From NCBI RefSeq assembly GCF_023073335.1, contig NZ_JADPJG010000002.1, positions 308,172 to 372,171 of the forward strand: a stretch of DNA of 64,000 nucleotides, in the 5' to 3' direction. The first letter of the stretch is position 1, and each line of letters opens with the position of its first letter. The notes under the pieces were generated by a model. That model was not told the origin of the DNA, searched no databases, and worked only from the letters and a program-made list of their open reading frames with translations. Of the stretch, positions 1 through 8,650 are shown piece by piece. Made by a program: the position numbers and the translations under genes. Origin of the DNA: Bradyrhizobium sp. 21 (GTDB lineage: Bacteria; Pseudomonadota; Alphaproteobacteria; Rhizobiales; Xanthobacteraceae).

Positions 1-2
1 TG

Positions 3-368
3 GGCGAGGGGCTGCAATTTGCCAGCGTCGTCGCGCTGACCGTCTCGTTCGGCCTCGGCTTGAGCGCGACCATCCACTTCCTCAACCGCCTCAGGCTCGA
101 GAGCAAGCCGGGCGTCGGCTCGGCGCTGGCGGTGGAGCGGGCGACCGTGCTGGTCGGCCCGGCGTTGATCCTGACCACGCTGGTGCTGGCCTGCGGCCTT
201 GTCGTCACGGTGTTCTCCGACCTGCCGTCGCTGCGGCTGTTCGGCTGGCTCAGCGCCTTCTCGATGGTGATGGCGCTCGTCGCCGATCTCTTCATCCTGC
301 GGCCGACGGCGATGTGGCTGATCAACCTGCACGCCAAGCTTCAGGGCGCGGACAAGCCGGCGATCTGA
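3..368 (+). CDS. RND/MMPL-type exporter, C-terminal fragment
   Basis: Only the last 121 residues are visible; the reading frame is open to the left edge. They hold three hydrophobic segments, at about residues 5-26, 47-70 and 79-105, with a short basic cytoplasmic loop NRLRLES after the first. This is the usual end of an RND or MMPL permease, where a bundle of helices closes the second transmembrane half. The cargo cannot be read from this piece. Its position just upstream of the hopanoid locus is suggestive but not proof of a lipid substrate. The gene ends with TGA and a methyltransferase follows after 66 bases on the same strand. Confidence 0.7.
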   Translation, partial: GEGLQFASVVALTVSFGLGLSATIHFLNRLRLESKPGVGSALAVERATVLVGPALILTTLVLACGLVVTVFSDLPSLRLFGWLSAFSMVMALVADLFILRPTAMWLINLHAKLQGADKPAI

Positions 369-434
369 GCGGCTTCATTCGTCGGACATGGAATCGGCGT
401 AGTCTGGACGACTGCGCCGGCGTTCCGGCCGAGG

Positions 435-1226
435 ATGCGGTCAATGCGGCAGGACAGCTCCATCCTGGAGTTTCAGCGGAAGCGAGGTGGCGATTCAGCG
501 GCCTTTTTCGTCCCGTTCCTGACACCGGACATGATCCTGCTCGACGCCGGTTGCGGACCCGGGAGCATCACTGCAGCGCTCGCGGGCAGCGTCGGAAAGG
601 CGATTGGCGTCGATATCGAGTCGAGGGCGATTGCGGCGGCCAATCGGCTTGCAGCGGGGACCCGTCTCACAAACTTGTCCTTTGTCGAAGCCGACATGAC
701 CGCGCTTCCATTCGAGGATGGATCGTTCGACGCCGTGTTCTTTCACGCGGTGCTCTACCACCAGACCCAGGCGACACTGACGCGAACGCTGGCGGAAGCG
801 CGGCGGGTGCTGAAGCGGGGTGGCTTGGTCGTAACGCGCGACGCCGATGTCGGCGGCAATGTTCTTCATCCCGAACTCGACGGTGTGCGCCTCGCACTCG
901 ACCTCTGGCAGCGCTGGTACGAGCACGCCGATCCGGAGGCGCTTTGCTTCGGTCGTCGGCAAGGTTCGATTCTTCGCGCCCACGGTTTCACGCCGGTCTG
1001 GGCGGGCGCCAGCTATGTCAACCACAGCGCCGATGCCGCCAGCCGCAGCGAGGCCGTGGCCGATGCGCGGCGCAGCTTGCGCGGCCTCGGGCCGCAGCTC
1101 GTGGGTAAGGGGCTCGCGACGGATGATGAAATTCATGCCGCGCTTGCCGGGTGGGACGCTTGGGGAGCCGATCCGGACGCGGTGTATTTCAGATGCCGAT
1201 GCGAGTGCGTCGCGCGGAAGGATTGA
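435..1226 (+). CDS. Class I SAM-dependent methyltransferase
   Basis: The protein has 263 residues. It carries the SAM-binding glycine loop LLDAGCGPGSITAALA at about residues 34-50, an acidic motif II region (GVDIESRAIAAANR), the motif VEADMTALPFEDGSFDAV and the post-motif ALAEARRVLKRGG, so it is a Methyltransf_11/25 type Rossmann enzyme. The N-terminal 20 residues have no recognised domain. Such enzymes methylate small molecules, quinones or lipids; nothing here fixes the substrate. It could form a transcript with the upstream exporter. A second ATG three codons in (444) is an alternative start. Confidence 0.75.
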   Translation: MRSMRQDSSILEFQRKRGGDSAAFFVPFLTPDMILLDAGCGPGSITAALAGSVGKAIGVDIESRAIAAANRLAAGTRLTNLSFVEADMTALPFEDGSFDAVFFHAVLYHQTQATLTRTLAEARRVLKRGGLVVTRDADVGGNVLHPELDGVRLALDLWQRWYEHADPEALCFGRRQGSILRAHGFTPVWAGASYVNHSADAASRSEAVADARRSLRGLGPQLVGKGLATDDEIHAALAGWDAWGADPDAVYFRCRCECVARKD

Positions 1227-1369
1227 TCACACCCGTCACTGTCGTGCGTCGATGCTTGTGCGCTGCGGAGGATGCCGAAGGAGCCGATGTCTGCGATGGA
1301 ATCGAGCTCAGCAAAAAGCCCCCGGCTCGCGAGAACCGGAGGCCATGTTCCTTTTAGCCGGGAAGGGGA

Positions 1370-1867
1370 TCAGCCCTTCGTCATCGTGATGTTGACGCCG
1401 CGGATCTCGCCCTTGGAGGAGATCTGCACCGTCTGCTTGGTGCCATTGGTGCGCAGCGACAAATTGGCAGCGAAGCCGTTGGCCTCGACGAAAACCTCGA
1501 TCTGGCCGCCGCCGGCGGTGCCCTGCAAATTGCCGAAGATGTTGCGGTTGGTCTCGCTCCAATTGCCGGAGATCCGCTCGCCCTGGCTGGTCACGTCGCT
1601 GGTGAGGTCGAATTTGTAGCTGTCGGACGCGCAGTGCAGGGCCTGCTTCAGGCTGAGACCGGTGCCGGCGACCTTGTAGTCCGCCCTGCAGCGGATACGC
1701 TCGGTGGAGCCATCGGACAGCGACACCGTGCCGGTGCCGGTCCACGCGCCTTCGAAACCCGCGAACGGTCCGGACGACTGAGCGTGGCTTGCCGAAACTG
1801 AGAAGAGCAGCGCAGCCCCGATGCCGGCCGCCTTGATTGCCAGTCCAGATCGTCCAAAGAATTTCAT
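1370..1867 (-). CDS. Small exported protein of unknown function
   Basis: The start at 1867 gives a 165-residue protein with a clean signal peptide: MKFFGRSGLAIKAAG, a hydrophobic core, and a likely cleavage after SASHA. A longer reading adds 18 residues in front and would bury the signal. The mature part is rich in small and polar residues, with FEGAWTGTGTVSLSDGS near its start, a pair of Cys residues about 20 apart (RIRCRADYK and LHCASDSYK) and the end RGVNITMTKG. This looks like a beta-rich, lipocalin-like periplasmic fold. Similar short exported proteins are common in Bradyrhizobium. No catalytic motif is visible and no function is proposed. Confidence 0.65.
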   Translation of the reverse strand: MKFFGRSGLAIKAAGIGAALLFSVSASHAQSSGPFAGFEGAWTGTGTVSLSDGSTERIRCRADYKVAGTGLSLKQALHCASDSYKFDLTSDVTSQGERISGNWSETNRNIFGNLQGTAGGGQIEVFVEANGFAANLSLRTNGTKQTVQISSKGEIRGVNITMTKG

Positions 1868-2327
1868 CTCAAATATCCCGTTTTGGAACGACGTCCGCTT
1901 ATGACTAGAACGTCTCGCCACATCGAAGGTTTAGTGCTCCGAGCCTGTGTCAGGTTCAAATGTCTAACCGGTTCAGATGTCGGCATCGCGAAGCGCGCTC
2001 GCCACGGTTCGCCTTGCAATCCCCGTGTTTCGACCTGTTTCTGACGGAAGAGGCGGGGTGGAGAGATGCAGCCCTGCAACAGGTGCGCAGCAAAACGCGA
2101 TGTGCCTGATTTATGACGTAGTATCAATCTCTTACATCTGCCAATGAAGGCGCAGGGAAGACCTGATTTGGTGGACGCGGCGCCAATTTGGCCGCATTTA
2201 CCAGTGCTTGTGCCTTCTCCAAAGCCGCACGTTCCGCGGCGACTTGCCATCAGAACAATCCCTTCCGGTCGTCTGCCCTGTGCTGCCCGGGATCGGTGCG
2301 ATTCTGCCGTCAGAATGAAGGAATACA
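1868..2327. other. Intergenic stretch without a gene
   Basis: This 460-base gap separates two divergent genes for exported proteins and must hold both promoters. Short open frames exist, but their codon use and lack of recognisable protein features argue against coding. A small perfect palindrome, AACCGGTT, is at about 1962-1969. No convincing promoter boxes, RNA gene or repeat was recognised. Confidence 0.4.
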
Positions 2328-2561
2328 ATGCGTAAGCTTCTCGTCGCTCTCACCTTGCTGTCGGCCTCCCTCTCGACCGCAGCGTTCGCCCAGCAAGGGC
2401 GCGGCACCGACGCTGAGCAGAAGGCCTGCTCGCGCGATGTGCAGAAGCTCTGCCGTCCGGTCATCGATCAGGGCGATTTCACCATCCTGGCCTGCCTCAA
2501 GGAGAACCGGGCCAAGATTTCGCAGGCTTGTGACCAGGTCCTGAAGAACCACAACCAGTAA
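2328..2561 (+). CDS. Small cysteine-rich-repeat exported protein
   Basis: This 77-residue protein has a signal peptide (MRKLLVALTLL core, cleavage near AAFAQ). The mature part has four cysteines, in KACSRDVQKLCRP, ILACLKENR and SQACDQ. This matches one copy of the cysteine-rich repeat of the GLG1/PF00839 type that is frequent in small secreted proteins of rhizobia. Two disulfides in the periplasm are likely. Function is unknown. A strong hairpin terminator follows directly, so it is probably a single-gene transcript. Confidence 0.7.
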   Translation: MRKLLVALTLLSASLSTAAFAQQGRGTDAEQKACSRDVQKLCRPVIDQGDFTILACLKENRAKISQACDQVLKNHNQ

Positions 2562-2579
2562 GCTCGGCCACTGGCCCAC

Positions 2580-2605
2580 AAAAGGCGGCCCGCGGGCCGC
2601 CTTTT
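2580..2605 (+). terminator. Rho-independent terminator after the Cys-rich protein gene
   Basis: AAAAGGCGGCCCG pairs with CGGGCCGCCTTTT, a long GC-rich stem with an A tract in front and a T tract behind. It separates this gene from the hopanoid operon that starts about 80 bases later. Confidence 0.85.
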
Positions 2606-2744
2606 CGGGCCCGATCCGCGAAGGGCAGCCATCGAGAGACAGGATTGGTTTTGCGGCCGTATTCCCCTATATGGGGGCCGCGGCGGCATGAGCCCGCGCG
2701 AGCGAAAAGCCCTTCCTGTCCAAACGATTGTAGACCAGCCCTCG

Positions 2745-3629
2745 ATGACCTCTGCGAGCGAATTGCGATCCGGCAAGGGTGAGCGCGACGAGAATTTTCC
2801 CGTCGCGTCCTGGATCATTCATCCGCGTCATCGCGCGCTGATCCTGGCGTATTACAATTTCGTCCGCACCGCCGACGACATCGCCGACCACGCGACGCTG
2901 CCGCCCGACCAGAAGCTCGCTTATCTCGATTTGCTCGAGGCGGAATTGCTCGGCACGGGCGACACCCAGGCCGAGGCCGTCAGCCTGCGGCGCGCGCTGG
3001 CCGAGCGCGGCATGGCGCCGCGCCACGCACTCGACGTGCTCATCGCGTTCCGCATGGACGTGACCAAGCTGCGCTACGAAAACTGGGACGAGGTCATCCA
3101 CTATTGCCGCTATTCGGCGATGCCGGTCGGCCGTTTCATGCTCGACGTCCATGGCGAGAGCACGTCGACCTGGGCCGCATCGGACGCGCTCTGCGCGGCG
3201 CTGCAGATCAACAACCACCTCCAGGATTGCGGCAAGGATTTCCGCGAGCTCAACCGCGTCTACCTGCCGCGCGACGCGCTGGCCGCCAGTGGCGCCTCGG
3301 TCGAGCAGCTCGGGCTCGCCCAGTCGCCGCCGGCGATGCTGGCCTGCCTTCAGGCACTGGCCCTGCGCAACGAAGCGCTGCTGAACGAGAGCAAACAGTT
3401 GAGCGCGGAGGTGCGCGATTTCCGCCTCGGCGTCGAGATCTCGGTGATCCAGGCCTATGCCGACCGCATCGTGCGCCTGTTGAAGGTACGCGACCCCCTG
3501 CGCGAGCGCGTGCACCTGAACAAGTTCGAGCTCCTCACCTTCAGCCTCGCCGGCATGATCGGCGAAGTCAGGCGCCGCGCGATCGGACGCAAGGCCATTT
3601 CCAGACCGGGGACCGCACATGACGCTTGA
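2745..3629 (+). CDS. hpnC: Hydroxysqualene synthase HpnC
   Basis: HpnC belongs to the squalene/phytoene synthase family and turns presqualene diphosphate into hydroxysqualene, the second step of the three-enzyme HpnCDE route to squalene. Visible features are the first aspartate-rich motif FVRTADDIADH, the tyrosine-rich stretch IHYCRYSAMPVGRFML, and a second motif NNHLQDCGKDF in which the usual DxxxD is partly altered. The start at 2745 gives 294 residues and begins MTSASELRSGKG, as I recall for relatives. An ATG at 2688 would add 19 residues of no clear character. The gene overlaps hpnD by 11 bases and heads the hopanoid operon. Confidence 0.9.
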   Translation: MTSASELRSGKGERDENFPVASWIIHPRHRALILAYYNFVRTADDIADHATLPPDQKLAYLDLLEAELLGTGDTQAEAVSLRRALAERGMAPRHALDVLIAFRMDVTKLRYENWDEVIHYCRYSAMPVGRFMLDVHGESTSTWAASDALCAALQINNHLQDCGKDFRELNRVYLPRDALAASGASVEQLGLAQSPPAMLACLQALALRNEALLNESKQLSAEVRDFRLGVEISVIQAYADRIVRLLKVRDPLRERVHLNKFELLTFSLAGMIGEVRRRAIGRKAISRPGTAHDA

Positions 3630-4458
3630 GGCGACCTCGCCCGGCGCCAGTTATGGCTCGACCGCATCCGGCAGCTCGTTCTACGCCGCGATGCGTATCC
3701 TGCCGCACGACCAGCGCGAAGCGATGTTCCAGATCTACAGCTTCTGCCGCCAGGTCGACGACATCGCCGATTCCGACGGCCCGCGCGACGAGCGGCTCGC
3801 CGCCCTTCAGGCGTGGCGCAACGACATCGATGCGCTCTACCAGGGCAATCCGCCGCCGCGGCTGAAGGACTACGTCGCCTCGGTGAAGACCTTCGGGCTG
3901 AAGCGCGAGGATTTCCTCGCCATCGTCGACGGCATGGAGATGGACGTGCCGCAGGACATCCGCGCACCCGACATGGCGACGCTGGATCTCTATTGCGATC
4001 GCGTCGCCAGCGCCGTGGGGCGGCTGTCGGTGCGGGTGTTCGGCTTGCCGGAAGAGGACGGCATCCTGCTCGCCCATCATCTCGGCCGCGCGCTCCAGCT
4101 CACCAACATCCTGCGCGACATCGACGAGGATGCGGGCCTCGGCCGACTCTATCTGCCGCGCGAGGCGCTGCTGCATGCCGGCATCACCTCCAACGATCCG
4201 AACCGGGTGATCGTCGAGCGCGCGCTGCCGAAGGTCTGCCTGCCGCTGGCGCAACGCGCGAAGGCGTATTTCGAGGAGGCGGACGAGATCATGAACCGCA
4301 ACAGGCGCCGCGCGGTGCGCGCGCCGCGGATCATGTCGAAATACTATCATGCCATTCTGGACCTGCTGATCGCGCGCGGCTTCAACGCGCCGCGAGAGCC
4401 GGTGCGTGTGTCGAAGATCACGCGCGTCCTGATCCTGCTGCGTTACGCTCTCCTCTGA
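3619..4458 (+). CDS. hpnD: Presqualene diphosphate synthase HpnD
   Basis: HpnD condenses two farnesyl diphosphates into presqualene diphosphate. The 279-residue protein has both magnesium-binding aspartate motifs of the squalene/phytoene synthase family, FCRQVDDIADSDG near residue 40 and LTNILRDIDEDAG near residue 165, followed by LGRLYLPRE. Unlike its neighbour HpnC, the second motif is complete, as expected for the enzyme that ionises farnesyl diphosphate. The start overlaps the end of hpnC and the stop overlaps the hpnE start as TGATG, so translation of the three squalene-forming enzymes is probably coupled. Confidence 0.93.
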   Translation: MTLEATSPGASYGSTASGSSFYAAMRILPHDQREAMFQIYSFCRQVDDIADSDGPRDERLAALQAWRNDIDALYQGNPPPRLKDYVASVKTFGLKREDFLAIVDGMEMDVPQDIRAPDMATLDLYCDRVASAVGRLSVRVFGLPEEDGILLAHHLGRALQLTNILRDIDEDAGLGRLYLPREALLHAGITSNDPNRVIVERALPKVCLPLAQRAKAYFEEADEIMNRNRRRAVRAPRIMSKYYHAILDLLIARGFNAPREPVRVSKITRVLILLRYALL

Positions 4459-5714
4459 TGCAAAAAACAGCTCACATCATCGGCGCGGGAATCTCCGGCC
4501 TCTCCGCCGCCGTGCGGCTCGCCAATGCCGGCTTCAAGGTCGCCGTGCACGAGGCGACGCAGCAGGCCGGCGGCCGCTGCCGTTCCTATTTCGACGGCGC
4601 CACCAATCTCACCATCGACAACGGCAATCATCTGCTGCTGTCCGGTAACAGCCATGCGCGCGCCTATGCGCGGTCGATCGGCACCGAGGCCGGCCTCGTC
4701 GGTCCTGACAGCGCGCAGTTTCCCTTCGTCGATATCAAGACCGGGCAGCGTTGGCAGATCGATCTCGGCGCCGGCCGGCTGCCCACCTGGGTGCTCGACG
4801 AGAGCCGCCGCGTTCCCGATACCGGGCTCACCGATTATCTGAAGCTGGCGCCGCTGATCTGGGCGTCGGAAGCGACGCTGGTTGGAAAATCCATTCCCTG
4901 CGAGGGCGTGCTCTATCAGCGCCTGGTGCAGCCGCTGCTGCTTGCTGCGCTCAACGTCGATCCGCCCGAAGGCTCGGCCGGGCTTGCCGGCGCCATCGTG
5001 CGCGAGACGCTGCTCGCCGGCGGGCAGGCCTGCCGTCCCCTGATCGCGCGCGACGGCCTCAGTGCGGTGCTGATCGAGCCGGCCGTGACATTCCTGCAGG
5101 AGCGTGGCCACACCGTTCAGCTCGGCCACGAGCTGCGCTCGTTTGCGACCAATGACGGCAAGGTCGGCGCGCTGAATTTTGGCGGCGAGGATGTGATCCG
5201 GATCGTCGAGGGCGACGTCGTCGTGATGGCGGTGCCGCCGCGCGCTGCAGCGAGCCTGTTGCCGGGCCTGAAGACGCCGACCGAATTCCGCGCCATCGTG
5301 AACGCGCATTTCCGCGTTGAGCCGCCGCCTGGCTCGGCGCCGATCCTCGGCGTGATCGGCGGCGTCGTGGAATGGCTGTTCGCGTTCCCGAACCGGCTGT
5401 CCGTCACCATCAGCAACGGCGATCGCCTGGTCGACATGCCGCGCGAGGAACTCGCGCAGGCGATCTGGAACGACGTCTGCAAGGCCGGCGGCGTGTCCGG
5501 CGAGCTGCCCCCTTGGCAGATCGTGCGCGAGCGCCGTGCCACATTTGCGGCGACGCCGGCGCAGAATGCCCTGCGTCCGGGGCCGGTCACTGCGCTGAAA
5601 AACCTGTTTCTTGCAGGCGATTGGACTGCTACGGGATTGCCTGCAACCATCGAGGGATCGGTAAGGTCCGGTGATCGCGCCGCCGATCTGGTTCTGGCCG
5701 CCAAAGGATCCTGA
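4458..5714 (+). CDS. hpnE: Hydroxysqualene dehydroxylase HpnE
   Basis: HpnE is an FAD-dependent enzyme of the phytoene desaturase/amine oxidase family and reduces hydroxysqualene to squalene. The 418-residue protein opens with the dinucleotide-binding motif HIIGAGISGLSAA and an acidic residue at the end of the second strand (VAVHEA), followed by QQAGGRCRS. It closes with the C-terminal FAD motif FLAGDWTATGLPATIEGSV. The ATG at 4458 overlaps the hpnD stop by one base. A longer upstream reading through hpnD is a shadow. Shc follows after 77 bases. Confidence 0.93.
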   Translation: MQKTAHIIGAGISGLSAAVRLANAGFKVAVHEATQQAGGRCRSYFDGATNLTIDNGNHLLLSGNSHARAYARSIGTEAGLVGPDSAQFPFVDIKTGQRWQIDLGAGRLPTWVLDESRRVPDTGLTDYLKLAPLIWASEATLVGKSIPCEGVLYQRLVQPLLLAALNVDPPEGSAGLAGAIVRETLLAGGQACRPLIARDGLSAVLIEPAVTFLQERGHTVQLGHELRSFATNDGKVGALNFGGEDVIRIVEGDVVVMAVPPRAAASLLPGLKTPTEFRAIVNAHFRVEPPPGSAPILGVIGGVVEWLFAFPNRLSVTISNGDRLVDMPREELAQAIWNDVCKAGGVSGELPPWQIVRERRATFAATPAQNALRPGPVTALKNLFLAGDWTATGLPATIEGSVRSGDRAADLVLAAKGS

Positions 5715-5791
5715 CAAGGGATACTGACAGGCGGCCCTGACGGGCATTTGTCCCGGCCAATTTCAATCGACTATCGGAGCAATCGAGCGAG

Positions 5792-7789
5792 ATGGATTCC
5801 GTGAACGCGACCAGCCCCGAAGCCCTCGAATCCAAGACCTTCGAATCGAAGAGCCTGGAATCAAAGGTCCTGGAATCGAGCATTGCGTCGGCGACGCAAG
5901 GCGTCATCGGCTTCCAACAATCCGACGGCCATTGGGTGTTCGAGCTCGAGGCCGATTGCACGATTCCGGCTGAATACGTGCTGCTGCGCCATTATCTCGC
6001 CGAGCCGGTCGATGCCGTGCTCGAAGCCAAGATCGCCAATTATCTTCGCCGCGTGCAGGGCGTCCATGGCGGCTGGCCGCTGGTGCATGACGGCGAGTTC
6101 GACATGAGCGCCAGCGTGAAGGCGTATTTCGCGCTGAAGATGATCGGGGATTCGATCGACGCGCCGCACATGGTCCGTGCGCGCGAGGCGATCCATTCCC
6201 GCGGCGGCGCCATTCACAGCAACGTCTTCACGCGCTTCATGCTTGCGATGTTTGGCGTCGTGACCTGGCGCGCGGTACCGGTGCTGCCGATCGAGATCGT
6301 GCTGCTGCCGTTCTGGTCGCCGTTCCACATCAACAAGATTTCCTACTGGGCGCGCACCACCATGGTGCCGCTGATGGTGCTCGCAGCGCTGAAGCCGCGC
6401 GCGAAGAATCCGAAGGGCGTCGGCATCGACGAGCTGTTCCTGCAGGATCCGCGCTCGATCGGCATGACCGCCAAGGCGCCGCACCAGAGCATGGCCTGGT
6501 TCGTGCTGTTCCGCGCGCTCGACGGCATTTTGCGCGTGGTCGAGCCGATGTTTCCCAAGAGCTTGCGCAAGCGTGCCATTGACGCGGCGCTCGCCTTCAC
6601 CGAGGAGCGGCTCAACGGTGAGGACGGCATGGGCGCGATCTATCCGCCGATGGCCAACATCGTCATGATGTACGACGCGCTCGGCAAGGACGAGAACTTC
6701 CCGCCGCGTGCGATCACGCGCCGGGGCATCGACAAGCTGCTCGTGATCAAGGACGACGAAGCCTATTGCCAGCCCTGCGTCTCGCCGGTGTGGGACACAA
6801 CGCTGACCGCCCACGCGCTGCTCGAAGCCGGCGGTGACAAGGCGGTGCCGGCGGCCAAGCAGGGTCTCGACTGGCTGATCCCGAAGCAGGAGCTCGAGGT
6901 GAAGGGCGACTGGGCGGTGAAGCGGCCCGACGTGCGCCCGGGCGGCTGGGCCTTCCAGTACAACAATGCCCATTATCCCGATCTCGACGACACCGCGGTG
7001 GTCGTGATGTCGATGGACCGGATGCGCCGGGAGCACGGTGCGACCGGTTATGACGCCGCGATCGACCGTGCCCGGGAATGGATCGAAGGCATGCAGAGCG
7101 ACGACGGCGGCTGGGCCGCTTTCGACGTCAACAACCTCGAATATTACCTGAACAACATTCCGTTCTCGGACCATGGCGCGCTGCTCGACCCGCCGACCGA
7201 GGACGTCACCGCGCGCTGCATCTCGATGCTGGCCCAACTCGGCGAGACCGCGAAGACCAGCAAGCACGTCGTGGACGGGATCGCCTACCTCCGCAAGACC
7301 CAGCACCCCGAAGGGTCCTGGTACGGCCGCTGGGGCATGAACTTCATCTACGGAACCTGGTCGGTGCTGTGCGCCCTCAACATGGCGGGGGTCCGCCACG
7401 ACGACCCGATGATGCGCAAGGCGGCCAACTGGCTGGCCTCGATCCAGAACCAGGACGGCGGCTGGGGCGAGGACGCCGTCAGCTACCGGCTGGACTACCA
7501 GGGCTGGCAGGCCGCCCCCTCGACCGCCTCGCAAACGGCATGGGCCTTGCTTGCCCTGATGGCGGCAGGCGAGGTTGATCACCCGGCCGTCGCCCGCGGG
7601 GTGGAGTACCTGATTGCCACACAGAACAAAAAAGGACTGTGGGACGAGAGCCGCTACACCGCCACAGGCTTTCCCCGTGTATTCTATCTACGATATCATG
7701 GTTACCCGAAGTTCTTCCCGCTGTGGGCGTTGGCGCGGTATCGGAACTTGCGGAGCACCAACAGCAGGGTGGTAGGGGTCGGAATGTGA
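5792..7789 (+). CDS. shc: Squalene-hopene cyclase
   Basis: This 665-residue class II triterpene cyclase turns squalene into hopene and diplopterol at the inner membrane face. The catalytic acid motif DLDDTA is at residues 397-402. Several QW-type repeats are visible, for example QSDDGGWAAF, QHPEGSWYGRWG and QNQDGGWGED. The very N-terminus is unusual: residues 12-31 are four back-to-back five-residue units of the form (L/F)ESKx, encoded by four 15-base units. The gene is followed by hpnG with a GTGA overlap. It is also called hpnF in the hopanoid nomenclature. Confidence 0.96.
   Translation: MDSVNATSPEALESKTFESKSLESKVLESSIASATQGVIGFQQSDGHWVFELEADCTIPAEYVLLRHYLAEPVDAVLEAKIANYLRRVQGVHGGWPLVHDGEFDMSASVKAYFALKMIGDSIDAPHMVRAREAIHSRGGAIHSNVFTRFMLAMFGVVTWRAVPVLPIEIVLLPFWSPFHINKISYWARTTMVPLMVLAALKPRAKNPKGVGIDELFLQDPRSIGMTAKAPHQSMAWFVLFRALDGILRVVEPMFPKSLRKRAIDAALAFTEERLNGEDGMGAIYPPMANIVMMYDALGKDENFPPRAITRRGIDKLLVIKDDEAYCQPCVSPVWDTTLTAHALLEAGGDKAVPAAKQGLDWLIPKQELEVKGDWAVKRPDVRPGGWAFQYNNAHYPDLDDTAVVVMSMDRMRREHGATGYDAAIDRAREWIEGMQSDDGGWAAFDVNNLEYYLNNIPFSDHGALLDPPTEDVTARCISMLAQLGETAKTSKHVVDGIAYLRKTQHPEGSWYGRWGMNFIYGTWSVLCALNMAGVRHDDPMMRKAANWLASIQNQDGGWGEDAVSYRLDYQGWQAAPSTASQTAWALLALMAAGEVDHPAVARGVEYLIATQNKKGLWDESRYTATGFPRVFYLRYHGYPKFFPLWALARYRNLRSTNSRVVGVGM
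5825..5884 (+). repeat. Four 15-bp tandem repeats inside shc
   Basis: Four consecutive 15-base units encode LESKT, FESKS, LESKV and LESSI near the N-terminus of squalene-hopene cyclase. The units differ mainly at third codon positions, so they are older than a fresh slippage event. Unit loss or gain would stay in frame. Confidence 0.8.
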
Positions 7790-8535
7790 CTTTGGGGACG
7801 GGGGACTATCTGACCGCGGGCAATGCCATTGATCCGCGACCGATCTTGATCGTGACTGGACTGGTTCAGGAGGCCCGCATCGCGGCTGGGCCCGGAATGG
7901 CCGTCATTTGCTCGTCGAGCAGCCCGGCCCAGTTGCGGGCGCTGCTGACGGTGATGGATCCCAAGACGATTCGCGGCGTGATTTCGTTCGGCGTGGCCGG
8001 CGGGCTCGACCCGACGCTGCGCTCCGGCGACGTCGTGCTGGCGACCGAGGTGCTCGCCGGCGATACCCGCTGGGCCGCCGGGCTGTCGCTCGGCGACGAC
8101 CTCATCGACCGCCTGACGTCGGGCCGCCGCCGCGTGGTGCGCGGCAGCCTTGCCGGCGCCGAGGAAGTGGTCACCGGCCGCTCCTGCAAGGCGGCGCTGC
8201 ATTCGGAGACCGGGGCTGCGGCCGTCGACATGGAAAGCCACATTGCGGCGGCGTACGCCGCCGAGGCCGGCTTGCCGTTCGCCGCGGTCCGCGTCATCAG
8301 CGATCCCGCCCATCGCGCGCTGCCGGCGCTCGCCCGCGCCGCGATCAAGCCGAACGGCCAGATCGACGTGCTGGCCGTGCTGCGCGGCATCGTGCGAAAT
8401 CCGACAGCACTGCATGGACTGGTCTCGACCGGCATCGACTTCAACCGCGCGCTGCGCAGCTTGCGCGGCTGCCGCGACTTCCTGATCGGCACCGAACTCG
8501 TGGAGAGCGAGGCGCTGGTGTCCGAGGCGGCATAA
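7786..8535 (+). CDS. hpnG: Adenosylhopane nucleosidase-type phosphorylase HpnG
   Basis: HpnG releases adenine from adenosylhopane to give ribosylhopane, the step after HpnH in making the extended side chain. The protein belongs to the purine nucleoside phosphorylase/nucleosidase fold: VTGLVQEARIA at the N-terminus, GVISFGVAGGLDP in the middle and the ribose-binding AVDMESHIAAAYA followed by RVISDPAHRALP. I chose the GTG at 7786, overlapping the shc stop as GTGA, because it yields a 249-residue protein of normal size. Longer readings run back through shc in another frame. A terminator hairpin follows. Confidence 0.9.
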   Translation: MTLGTGDYLTAGNAIDPRPILIVTGLVQEARIAAGPGMAVICSSSSPAQLRALLTVMDPKTIRGVISFGVAGGLDPTLRSGDVVLATEVLAGDTRWAAGLSLGDDLIDRLTSGRRRVVRGSLAGAEEVVTGRSCKAALHSETGAAAVDMESHIAAAYAAEAGLPFAAVRVISDPAHRALPALARAAIKPNGQIDVLAVLRGIVRNPTALHGLVSTGIDFNRALRSLRGCRDFLIGTELVESEALVSEAA

Positions 8536-8553
8536 GTTTCTCGATCCGACAAC

Positions 8554-8592
8554 AGAAAGGCCCGGCCGCCCTTGGCGTCCGGGCCTTTCTTG
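8554..8592 (+). terminator. Terminator after hpnG
   Basis: GAAAGGCCCGG pairs with CCGGGCCTTTC across a 13-base loop and is followed by TTG. It ends the hpnC-to-hpnG operon. It resembles the hairpin at 10014-10052 on the far side of the HxlR/SDR pair. Confidence 0.8.
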
Positions 8593-8650
8593 TTCGCAGC
8601 GGCCCATCTATTTCCCGTCTTGTTGGGTGCCGTATCTAGTGCACCTTTCT

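Noticed and set aside
2664..2676. CCCC-TATAT-GGGG motif before hpnC as an operator
   Set aside because: The symmetry is only in the outer C and G runs; with no second copy or known regulator it is too weak to call.
5861..7582. 573-residue open frame antisense to shc
   Set aside because: It is a high-GC shadow of the cyclase gene: Arg/His-rich, no domain pattern, and the plus-strand gene is certain.
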